Assembly (NCBI GenBank): GCA_031292035.1
Contig: JARLHX010000196.1
Span: forward strand, 1-30,443
Direction of reading: 5' to 3'
DNA from: Negativicutes bacterium
GTDB taxonomy: Bacteria > Bacillota_C > Negativicutes > Sporomusales_B > JARLHX01
Length of the DNA stretch: 30,443 bases
In this document: positions 6,701 through 13,643 of the stretch, one piece after another
Numbering within the stretch: the stretch's first letter is position 1
Layout: the number at the start of each line of letters is the position of its first letter
Made by a program: the position numbers and the translations under genes
The notes under the pieces: generated by a model
What the model saw: the letters and a program-made list of their open reading frames with translations, nothing else
Database searches by the model: none
Told to the model about the DNA's origin: nothing

Positions 6701-8101
6701 TTACCAGATACCGATTATTTTCCAATATGGCAGGCCGATCAAAAGGTTGACCAATAGACTCATCACCGCCGCCATAGCGCCAATCCTCCACCAGGTCGCC
6801 TGGTCGACATAGCCGGCCCCAAACAGAATCGGGCTGAGCGCACCGCCATAGTGGGTGAGCATGCCGCCATATCCGGCAGAGAAGGCGATAAGGAAAACCA
6901 GCGGCAACAGTGGAATATGGGCGACAAGAGCGATGGTAAATATGACTGGTATCATTGTCGTCACATAGGCTGCCATTGAGGCGAACAGGTACCTGACCAC
7001 CAGACTGAAAACCACGAGGGCGGTCAAGATGACGTAAACATTAACTCCGTCAAAATTCACCGCCGTCGAAATGGCCTTGGCCAGCCATTCGAAAAACTTG
7101 GCTCTGGACAACGCATCGGCCAGGCCGATAATGCCGCCGTACCAGATGAAGGTTCCCCAGGCCCCTTTGGAATTTAAGATATTCTCCCAGGTAATGACCC
7201 GAAATACCAGGCAGGCTCCGACAAAGCCCACTGCGACAGCGGTGGCGTCGATTTTAAAGAAGGACCCGAGAGCCCAGCCCAATATGGCCAGGACAAACAG
7301 TACGCTGAGAATCTTTTCGCGGATTGACATTGGACCTAGCTCGGCCAGACCTTTTGCGGCCAGTGTCCGGTTGTCGATGGTCTTGAGCTCAGGCGGGTAG
7401 ACTTTATAGACAAACCACGGGATAAGCACCAGTGTGACCAGACCAGGGACAATGGCCGCTTTGGCCCACAGCATCCAATCGACCTGAACCTTGAGGATAC
7501 TCTGGGCGAAGGAAAGGATGAGTACGTTAGGCGCCATGGCCGTGAGAAAGGTATAACCGGTAGTAAAACTGGTATAATACAGGGTCAGCGTCAGATAGGC
7601 TCCCACTTTGCGGGCAGTCGGACCGGGAAGGGAATCCAGGGCGACGGCGATGCTTTGGAAAATCGGGTAAATGATGCCGCCGGTTCTGGCGGTATTAGAT
7701 GGTGTGGCCGGGCTGACAATCAGGTCGGTCAAGGTTGCCACATAGCCCAGCCGCAGGGTGGTCTGCCCCAATTTGCCGATAAGGATATAGGCAATGCGGC
7801 GTCCCAGCCCTGTGGCGATAAACGCCGTACCAATCATGAAGGCGGAAAATACCAGCCAAGCGGTGGAACTGGCATAACCGGTCAATAAGACGCCAATGTT
7901 GCCGAAAGCCAGTCCGGCCGCCCCGATTACCCCGAGCAAAACGACGGCCTCCTCAAACGGCCGCAAGATAAGTCCCATAATGGCAGCCAGATACATTGCA
8001 AATAGTTGCCAAGCCGCAACCGTCAGCCCGGCAGGAGGGGGAAGCATAAGAATGACTAGAGGCACCAGGACACAGATTGTAACTTTCCACTTAAAATCCA
8101 T
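6701..8101 (-). CDS. DASS (SLC13) anion transporter 2
   Basis: A 466-residue inner-membrane carrier of the DASS family with the canonical motif TPSNTARTGG (Ser-Asn-Thr at 135-137) and the second motif LTAMAPNVLI. It aligns with the first carrier of this operon without gaps over at least the first 140 residues, so the two arose by duplication or share a recent ancestor. The start follows GAGGAGGG closely. It lies 77 bases downstream of citF and 30 bases upstream of the amidohydrolase gene. Being next to citrate-lyase genes favours citrate, or a related tri- or dicarboxylate, taken up with sodium or exchanged for a product such as acetate or succinate. Confidence 0.9.
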   Translation of the reverse strand: MDFKWKVTICVLVPLVILMLPPPAGLTVAAWQLFAMYLAAIMGLILRPFEEAVVLLGVIGAAGLAFGNIGVLLTGYASSTAWLVFSAFMIGTAFIATGLGRRIAYILIGKLGQTTLRLGYVATLTDLIVSPATPSNTARTGGIIYPIFQSIAVALDSLPGPTARKVGAYLTLTLYYTSFTTGYTFLTAMAPNVLILSFAQSILKVQVDWMLWAKAAIVPGLVTLVLIPWFVYKVYPPELKTIDNRTLAAKGLAELGPMSIREKILSVLFVLAILGWALGSFFKIDATAVAVGFVGACLVFRVITWENILNSKGAWGTFIWYGGIIGLADALSRAKFFEWLAKAISTAVNFDGVNVYVILTALVVFSLVVRYLFASMAAYVTTMIPVIFTIALVAHIPLLPLVFLIAFSAGYGGMLTHYGGALSPILFGAGYVDQATWWRIGAMAAVMSLLVNLLIGLPYWKIIGIW

Positions 8102-8178
8102 TCAGACCCTCCTCATTTTTTCGTAAACGTTCCGCCTAATACATGCTTGGCTACTTCTGTCCCGATTAATGGGCAACC

Positions 8179-9711
8179 CTATAAGAGGCTGCGGACCACA
8201 TCAATGATTGTGCCATCACGGTACTCGACCAGTCCGACAATGTCACCGCCTTCCGGTAGGGGATCAGGCCTGCCGGTAATTTTATAGGCCAGACGCTGAA
8301 GGTCTTCAATCGACACAAGCGGCAGACCTGACTGCCGCAAATTATCGACAAGGTCTTTCCGCCTGGGATTGACGGCAACGCCGCGCTCGGTGACGATGAC
8401 ATCCACCGACTCGCCGGGCGTGACCACAGTATGCACCTTTTCCCGGACCATCGGCAGTCGGCCGCGAAGTAGGGGCAGCGCCACGATTGAAAGGTGGGAT
8501 CCTCCTGCTGTATCGGGATGACCGCCTGGTGCGCCCATCAGCTTCCCGCTGGAACTGGTAAGAACATTGACGTTAAAATCGATGTCAACTTCGGTGGCGC
8601 TCAAGATGACGGCGTCAACCTGGTTGACAATCGGCCCTTTCGTCCCTGGGCTGGCATAATATGAGGCCGTCATCTCCAGATGATTGGGATTTTTCTTTAG
8701 GGACTGAATGGATTGCAGGTCGAAATCCTGAACATCAAACAACATATTAACCAGGCCTTGTTCCATCATATCGACAAAGATGCCGGTGATTCCGCCGACT
8801 CCAAAGGAAGCAGTAATGCCCTTGGCTTTCATTTTTCCTCTGATAAATTTTGCCGCCGACAGGGATGCTCCCCCGCTGCCCAACTGCAGGGAGAATCCGT
8901 CCCGGAAATATCCCGAATACTCGATAACTGTTGCCGCATATTCGGAGATGATCAGTTCTTTTGGGTCCCGGCTGATGCGCAAGGAACCGGTGCTAATCCC
9001 GGCAGGATCGCCGATTTTATCGACAGCGACGATGAAGTCGACCTGGGTTTGTGGGATGCTGATCCGCTGCAGCGGATGAGGCAGCAGATGGTCGGTGATG
9101 GCTACGACTTTATCGGCGTGGGCGGCGTCCACCATGGCATAGCCCATCGACCCGCAGGCCGATGGCCCGTCGACACCGTTGATATTACCATAGGTATCTG
9201 CGGTTGGCGCCCCGAGAAAGGCGACATCGATATGCAGTTCACCTGATTCAATCGCCCTGGCCCGCCCGCCATGGGTTCTGATGATGATCGGCTGTTTAAA
9301 TCTGCCGGAAGTTACGAGATGGCCAAGCTCGCCGCGAATGCCGCTTGTGTCGAGGGCGGTGATAACCCCGGCTTCGATATGGGGTACGAGGGCATCCTGA
9401 ACGGCGCTAAGCGAGCTAGCCGCCAGGGTCAAGCCCCGAATGCCCCTGCGGGCAATCGCGTCGATGACCATTTTCATTACATAATCGCCGTTACGGAGAT
9501 GATGGTGGAAGGAGATGGTCATTCCATCCCTTAGGCCGGTGGCATCAATTGCGGCATCGATTGATTTGAGCAGCTTTGCTGAAGGCGGTACATCGACCGA
9601 CTTGATGATGCCGGACTGCTTACTCCGGTCGCAAGACCAGGCTCCCTTGAAAGAGGGAACCTGGTGCCCCTGGAGAATGTCAGGGATTTCCCGTCCAACG
9701 GCATTTCTCAT
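8179..9711 (-). CDS. citF: Citrate lyase alpha subunit
   Basis: In known citrate lyases the alpha subunit exchanges the acetyl group on the carrier protein for citrate, forming citryl-carrier and releasing acetate. The 510-residue product is full length for CitF. Recognisable stretches include FHHHLRNGDYVM, GRFKQPIIIRTHGGRARA, GNINGVDGPSACGSMGYAM and VIVTERGVAVNPRR. It begins with an ATGA overlap with citE, so the two are translationally coupled, and lies 77 bases before the second DASS carrier. Its partner carrier protein in this operon lacks the usual prosthetic-group serine, so the normal mechanism cannot be assumed. Confidence 0.93.
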   Translation of the reverse strand: MRNAVGREIPDILQGHQVPSFKGAWSCDRSKQSGIIKSVDVPPSAKLLKSIDAAIDATGLRDGMTISFHHHLRNGDYVMKMVIDAIARRGIRGLTLAASSLSAVQDALVPHIEAGVITALDTSGIRGELGHLVTSGRFKQPIIIRTHGGRARAIESGELHIDVAFLGAPTADTYGNINGVDGPSACGSMGYAMVDAAHADKVVAITDHLLPHPLQRISIPQTQVDFIVAVDKIGDPAGISTGSLRISRDPKELIISEYAATVIEYSGYFRDGFSLQLGSGGASLSAAKFIRGKMKAKGITASFGVGGITGIFVDMMEQGLVNMLFDVQDFDLQSIQSLKKNPNHLEMTASYYASPGTKGPIVNQVDAVILSATEVDIDFNVNVLTSSSGKLMGAPGGHPDTAGGSHLSIVALPLLRGRLPMVREKVHTVVTPGESVDVIVTERGVAVNPRRKDLVDNLRQSGLPLVSIEDLQRLAYKITGRPDPLPEGGDIVGLVEYRDGTIIDVVRSLL

Positions 9712-10595
9712 TTGCCCTCACCTTCCTTGATCATGCCGACCGCCTGCGCATAGCGGAGGGTTCTTTCCGCCCTTGTCACAATCGGACCGTCAATCATCTT
9801 GCCATCGAGGGCAATGACTCCTGATTTTTGGGAAAGGGCCTCCTGATAGGCTGCGATTACCTTTTTTGCTTTGGTGATCTCATTCTCAGTCGGGGAATAG
9901 ATAGCATGGACAATGGGGACCTGGCTGGGATGAATCACCGACTTGCCACTAAAACCAAGCTTTTTCCCAAACTGCGTATCAGCCCGGAACCCTTCTTCAT
10001 CAGATATATCGGCAAATACATTGTCAAGGGCTTGAACACCAGCAGCCCGGGCCGACAAAAGCAACTGGCTCCTGGCAAACAGAATCTCCGTCCCTTCTTT
10101 CGACCTGTCGGCCTGCAAATCAGCCGCCAAATCTTCGGCCCCTATCCCAATCGCTATGACCCTTTTGCTGGCAGAGGCCAAGCGGTAAGAATTCATAATT
10201 CCTTTTGCAGTCTCAATGGTCAAAACGAATTTGACCACCCCTGCCTCATAGCCGTATTTTCTCTCCGCTGCCGTGATCAACTGGTCCACTTTGACAATAT
10301 CTGCCTCATCCTCAGATTTCGGCAGGCGGAAAAAGGCCGGCCGGACCTTCATGAGTTCTTCCAGATCGTCGTTGCCAAACGGAGTGCTGATATGATTAAC
10401 CCGTACCCCAATATCGCAAGGATACTCATTGTATTTCAGGGCGTTTCTCACCAAATCCCGCGCCGCGTCCTTTTCATAGACGGAAACGGCATCTTCGAGA
10501 TCAAATACAACGCTGTCCGCTTTATATATCCCGGCGTTCAGCAATTTCCCCGGATCGTTGCCAGGAACAAATAACATCGTTCGCATCAGTTTCAT
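9708..10595 (-). CDS. citE: Citrate lyase beta subunit
   Basis: In known citrate lyases the beta subunit cleaves citryl-carrier into acetyl-carrier and oxaloacetate. The 295-residue TIM-barrel product has family motifs LFVPGNDPGKL at the N-terminus, FDLEDAV (31-37), Arg65, IETAKG with Glu128, and GAEDLAADL with Glu154-Asp155 as magnesium ligands. The catalytic set looks intact. It follows citD by 11 bases with GGTGAGGTGA as ribosome binding site and overlaps citF by four bases. Related CitE-like proteins that act on CoA esters (citramalyl-CoA lyase) exist, so a free-CoA substrate is a real alternative here. Confidence 0.93.
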   Translation of the reverse strand: MKLMRTMLFVPGNDPGKLLNAGIYKADSVVFDLEDAVSVYEKDAARDLVRNALKYNEYPCDIGVRVNHISTPFGNDDLEELMKVRPAFFRLPKSEDEADIVKVDQLITAAERKYGYEAGVVKFVLTIETAKGIMNSYRLASASKRVIAIGIGAEDLAADLQADRSKEGTEILFARSQLLLSARAAGVQALDNVFADISDEEGFRADTQFGKKLGFSGKSVIHPSQVPIVHAIYSPTENEITKAKKVIAAYQEALSQKSGVIALDGKMIDGPIVTRAERTLRYAQAVGMIKEGEGK

Positions 10596-10606
10596 TTGTT
10601 GTCACC

Positions 10607-10882
10607 TCACCCGACCGAACGGCGAACCGCCGTTTCAGTCCTTGCCCGAATAGCAAAATCCATCGCACCCTTGTCCTGCACCTTTACAACCGCATCCGCA
10701 ATCCCGGCTTCCGCCAGCACAGCCCTTACAGTTTCAGCAATCTGACGGCCAAACTCCAAGAATACCGGGCTTTTGACCTCGACCAGCACGCCGCTGCCAG
10801 GCTCGGCCGGCTCAATGGAAACCAGAGCATCATTCTTTTCCGCCAGGCCGGCTTGCGCACATTTTACAACACATTGCCCCAT
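10607..10882 (-). CDS. citD: Citrate lyase gamma subunit (CitD) without the modified serine
   Basis: Normally this small acyl carrier protein bears a phosphoribosyl-dephospho-CoA group on Ser14, to which the acetyl or citryl thioester is attached. The 91-residue product keeps the family's frame (AQAG near the N-terminus, Glu15, DKGAMDFAIRART near the C-terminus). Where E. coli CitD reads AVAGTLESGDV, this protein reads AQAGLAEKNDA, so the serine position is Lys16 and the next residue Asn17. No serine stands within three residues. Cysteines are present at 4 and 8. It is first in the operon, with GGAGGAG before ATG. No citC, citX or citG is in the window. It could be a carrier with another acyl attachment site, a purely structural subunit, or a decayed one. 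Confidence 0.88.
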   Translation of the reverse strand: MGQCVVKCAQAGLAEKNDALVSIEPAEPGSGVLVEVKSPVFLEFGRQIAETVRAVLAEAGIADAVVKVQDKGAMDFAIRARTETAVRRSVG

Positions 10883-10898
10883 AGACTCTCCTCCCTGT

Positions 10899-10919
10899 TC
10901 GGTTCACATATAGAACCAA
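10899..10919 (-). promoter_or_regulatory. Candidate IclR operator upstream of citD
   Basis: An inverted repeat GGTTC-N7-GAACC (10901-10905 and 10913-10917) with partly matching flanks lies between the likely citD promoter and the citD ribosome binding site. The neighbouring regulator is of the IclR family, which binds palindromes of this size. The position suggests repression by blocking transcription just past the start site. Binding is inferred. Confidence 0.5.
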
Positions 10920-10938
10920 CGGTCCAGTATATTGCGTT

Positions 10939-10966
10939 ATTATAATTTTCTTTCTTCTTTTGAAAA
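10939..10966 (-). promoter_or_regulatory. Candidate promoter of the citD operon
   Basis: On the minus strand a perfect TATAAT (10944-10939) is preceded, after 16 bases, by TTTTCA (10966-10961), a weak -35 match. It lies about 60 bases before the citD start and downstream of the iclR terminator hairpin. The weak -35 is compatible with a regulated promoter. Confidence 0.55.
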
Positions 10967-10978
10967 AATCCTGCCTTT

Positions 10979-11006
10979 TAAAAAAATAAAGCGCTTTACA
11001 GCACTT
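10979..11006 (-). terminator. iclR terminator, overlapping a cre-like palindrome
   Basis: On the minus strand AAGTGC-loop-GCGCTT followed by TATTTTTTT lies 15 bases after the iclR stop and reads as a short terminator. The same bases contain the perfect palindrome TAAAGCGCTTTA, whose core AAGCGCTT resembles a CcpA catabolite-response element, though the outer bases do not match. The two readings are not exclusive. Confidence 0.6.
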
Positions 11007-11021
11007 ATTTATGGATGATCT

Positions 11022-11735
11022 TCAACCAGGGCAGCCCAATTCCCGCGAAATACTCGCAGCAGCCCGTTTAGTTACTTCGATGATATTTTCCAGCCATTCA
11101 CCATGATAGCGAAACTCAGGCCCGGACACAGATAAAGAAGCAATCGGCCGACTATAACGGTCCAGAAGCGGAACAGCCACTGAAGAGACGCCTAACTCGC
11201 GCTCGCCATGACTTAGCGCATATCCTTGCCGCCGTATTTGCGCAAGCTCCTCAAGCGTCACTCTGTAATCGGCATGGAGGGTTTCTGCCTCCCGGAAAGC
11301 CAACAGCGCCTTACCGGCCGCACCGAGGTCAATCGCAAAAATCTCGCCGACATGAACGATCCGCCTTAACCCATGCGAACTTTGAAACCGTTCTACACAA
11401 AGCCGCTCCCGGTCATTGATCGGAATATACAAGGTGACCGATTCATTGGTCTCATCACGGATCTTCTGCATATAGGGCAGTGCGATCTTCCGGTAGTCCA
11501 TATTGGACAAAAGTGTCTGCCCCAGCCGCAAAATCTTATAGCCAAGCTGATATGCCTGGGATTTGCCATCTTTGATCAGGTACCCTCTCTCAACAAGGGT
11601 CTCTGCCATCCGGAACACGGTGGCTTTGGGAAGCCCCACAAGTCTTGCAAGTTCAGATAATCCTATTTCAGACTTGGCTTGCGAAAAACACTCCAGAATG
11701 TCAAGCGCCCGCTCAATGGATTGATTTGTATTCAC
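11022..11735 (-). CDS. IclR-family transcriptional regulator
   Basis: A 237-residue regulator. The N-terminal winged helix-turn-helix contains SELARLVGLPKATVFRMAETL and is followed by the typical IclR effector domain, with DLGAAGKALLAF in the middle and VAVPLLDRYSRPIASLSVSGP near the end. The start chosen is GTG at 11735-11733, five bases after GGAGG. A TTG five codons upstream is open but has no ribosome binding site. The gene lies immediately upstream of citD on the same strand, separated by its own terminator and the candidate citD promoter, so it most likely controls the citrate-lyase operon. The effector is expected to be the imported acid or a breakdown product. Confidence 0.92.
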   Translation of the reverse strand: MNTNQSIERALDILECFSQAKSEIGLSELARLVGLPKATVFRMAETLVERGYLIKDGKSQAYQLGYKILRLGQTLLSNMDYRKIALPYMQKIRDETNESVTLYIPINDRERLCVERFQSSHGLRRIVHVGEIFAIDLGAAGKALLAFREAETLHADYRVTLEELAQIRRQGYALSHGERELGVSSVAVPLLDRYSRPIASLSVSGPEFRYHGEWLENIIEVTKRAAASISRELGCPG

Positions 11736-11848
11736 TGCAGCCTCCGACAACGTAGTGTGACTCTTGTATTAGTTTAGCGGTCTAGCCTCTAAATCCTTCA
11801 AAGTGGTGCCCACTTCGATTACAGGCAATGATACCGGGCTGCCACACA

Positions 11849-12223
11849 TCACATCGCCCTTGCGACAGTCATCCCCAACCAGGTTGCAAAGAACCCAAAG
11901 ATAAAATTAGTCAGAATGTTATACATGGCCCAACTAAGCTGGGCATCCTCCACCAGCTTCAACGTTTCAAAACCGAAAGAAGAGAAGGTTGTCAATCCTC
12001 CCACAAAACCGACAGCTACCAACAAGCGCCAATAAGGATTGGCGATCACCCTTTCAGTCACAAGCACCATAAACGCCCCGATGATAAAACAACCCACCAC
12101 ATTTACAATTAACGTACCATAGGGGAAGTCACTGCCGAAACGCTCAGCAGCCCAAACCGACACAATGTACCTCGCCGCTGCTCCAATACTTCCTCCGATA
12201 GCTACGACCATTATCTTCATCAT
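11849..12223 (-). CDS. crcB: Fluoride channel FluC/CrcB
   Basis: A 124-residue inner-membrane protein with four hydrophobic segments that works as a dual-topology dimer and lets fluoride leak out of the cell. Family motifs are GGSIGAAARY (10-19), GTLIVNVVGCF with the conserved asparagine, and GGLTTFSSFG with the pore-lining phenylalanines. GAGGTG precedes ATG-ATG. It is the last gene of a five-gene operon headed by a fluoride riboswitch, which supports the function directly. Only one crcB copy is present, so a homodimer is expected. No strong terminator follows; a six-base-stem hairpin near 11801-11815 lacks a T-tract. Confidence 0.95.
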   Translation of the reverse strand: MMKIMVVAIGGSIGAAARYIVSVWAAERFGSDFPYGTLIVNVVGCFIIGAFMVLVTERVIANPYWRLLVAVGFVGGLTTFSSFGFETLKLVEDAQLSWAMYNILTNFIFGFFATWLGMTVARAM

Positions 12224-12247
12224 GGATTACACCTCATAAACTAGTGT

Positions 12248-12595
12248 TTATTTTCTTGGCGGTTTATTGCCATATTTGATGATTTCTATATCGTCGATGG
12301 TAACCATCCCTTCTTGCACCATTTCATCCAAGAACGGCATCAACTTGGCAATATACTCCTCACTATCAATGATTTCGATGAGGATTGGCAGATCACTGGA
12401 CAGATCAACGATTTTGGCGGTATGGATCCGGCTGCTTGCTCCATAGCCCATCAAGCCGCGAAAAACGGTTGCACCGGCCAAATCTAATTCTTTTGCTTTT
12501 AAAACGATGGCATGATAGAGTGACTTTCCCTGCCAGTGGTCAGTTTCACCAATATAAATCCTCAGTCTTTTCGCTAAGCTGGCGATTTTAGGCAT
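12248..12595 (-). CDS. DUF190 family protein
   Basis: A 115-residue soluble protein of the DUF190 family, recognised by the pattern RLRIYIGETDHWQGKSLY, GATVFRGLMGYG and LPILIEIIDSEE. The fold resembles the GlnB/PII type of small regulatory proteins. No activity is established. DUF190 genes often stand next to crcB, as here, with 24 bases between them, and a subset of FluC-associated DUF190 proteins may regulate or stabilise the channel; that is an inference. A GGAGG site stands eight bases before ATG. Confidence 0.88.
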   Translation of the reverse strand: MPKIASLAKRLRIYIGETDHWQGKSLYHAIVLKAKELDLAGATVFRGLMGYGASSRIHTAKIVDLSSDLPILIEIIDSEEYIAKLMPFLDEMVQEGMVTIDDIEIIKYGNKPPRK

Positions 12596-12647
12596 GCGAC
12601 TACCTCCGTTGTATTTTTATTCACTATTTTGTGTAATAAATCTATTC

Positions 12648-13085
12648 TTAGCCTATAGCAACTAATACCGCCCCAATCGCGATAAGGGCTACGCCCAATC
12701 CGCTCCAGGCGCTGATTTTCTCGCCAAGGAAGGTCACTGCGATGACGGTGGCCAGAACAACACTTAATTTATCTATGGGTGCAACTTGAGACACCTTCCC
12801 GACTTTAAGAGCCATAAAGTAAAATAACCACGACAGTGCTCCGGCAATTCCGCTAAGGACAATAAAAGTGATCGCTCTTTTATTCGAAATAATGGCCGGT
12901 ATTTCACTCAGGTTGCCTTGCGCGGCAACCACAAGTACTAAGAATAGGGCCATAATGATTGCTCTAACGGCAGTAGCAGTATTGGCATCCACCGACTGCA
13001 GGCCGATTTTACCGAATATCGCAACCAATGAAGCGGTCAAAGCCGCCAAAAGGCCATAAATTAACCAAAGGTATTCCATTTCCAT
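12648..13085 (-). CDS. Half-size EamA/DMT transporter
   Basis: A 145-residue inner-membrane protein with four or five hydrophobic segments, equal to one of the two EamA repeats in ordinary ten-helix drug/metabolite transporters. FGKIGLQSVDANTATAVR near the N-terminus and APIDKLSVVLATVIAVTFLGE near the C-terminus are typical EamA features. Proteins of this size must pair to form a transporter. It lies inside the fluoride operon between uspA and the DUF190 gene. That makes it a candidate stress-response exporter, but whether it moves fluoride, another anion or a metabolite is unknown. The 114 bases between uspA and this gene hold no recognised site. Confidence 0.85.
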   Translation of the reverse strand: MEMEYLWLIYGLLAALTASLVAIFGKIGLQSVDANTATAVRAIIMALFLVLVVAAQGNLSEIPAIISNKRAITFIVLSGIAGALSWLFYFMALKVGKVSQVAPIDKLSVVLATVIAVTFLGEKISAWSGLGVALIAIGAVLVAIG

Positions 13086-13199
13086 TCCTCCAACTAATCC
13101 TCAATCATTAGCACTGCTACCGCAAAAGGCAGTTACTGAGCTCGTCCAATTGATGCACTCGCTATAGTTCTCCCCTTCTAAACCCACTTCTGCCACTAC

Positions 13200-13643
13200 T
13201 TATTTTACTACAAGCACCGGTGTTTTGGCATAGGTGACGACTTTTTGCGCTACGCTGCCGATAACAAGACGTTTAAACCCGCCAATGCCACGGGTTCCCA
13301 TGACAATAAGGTCAAACCGCCGGTCAGCCGCGTGTCTGACAAGGCTTTCCGCCGGATGGCCCCGCAGAATCTCAGCCCGGATGGAAACGCCCTGCCCTTC
13401 GCCGAATTCGACAGCCTTAGCCAAGAGCGGCCGGAAATACTTTTCGCCGTCAGCGAAAAATTCGTCGACTTCATCGATGCTTGGACTAAACTCCGGGGGT
13501 TTGACGACCGCCGTCACAACAATGTCGCTCTTGTGCGTACCAGCCAGCATCACGGCCCATTCCAAAGCTTTCTGGCTACCTTCCGATCCATCATAAGCCA
13601 CCAAAATCTTTTTAACTTCCACCCTCCGCACCTCTCTCAACAT
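13200..13643 (-). CDS. Universal stress protein UspA
   Basis: A soluble ATP-binding stress protein of 147 residues. It has KKILVAYDGSEGSQKAL at the start of the fold and the nucleotide-binding motif G-2X-G-9X-G-S in MGTRGIGGFKRLVIGSV. The ATG at 13643 lies inside the end of the antiporter gene (32-base overlap) behind GGGAG. A GTG at 13622-13620, which starts closer to the usual MKKILVAYDGS beginning and has AGAGAGG eight bases upstream, is a reasonable alternative. It is the second gene of the fluoride-riboswitch operon; UspA genes are known members of fluoride-responsive operons. Confidence 0.9.
   Translation of the reverse strand: MLREVRRVEVKKILVAYDGSEGSQKALEWAVMLAGTHKSDIVVTAVVKPPEFSPSIDEVDEFFADGEKYFRPLLAKAVEFGEGQGVSIRAEILRGHPAESLVRHAADRRFDLIVMGTRGIGGFKRLVIGSVAQKVVTYAKTPVLVVK

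Noticed and set aside
11801..11815. Hairpin AAGTGG/CCACTT after crcB as a terminator
   Set aside because: The stem is only six bases and no T-tract follows on the minus strand. Read-through into iclR remains possible.
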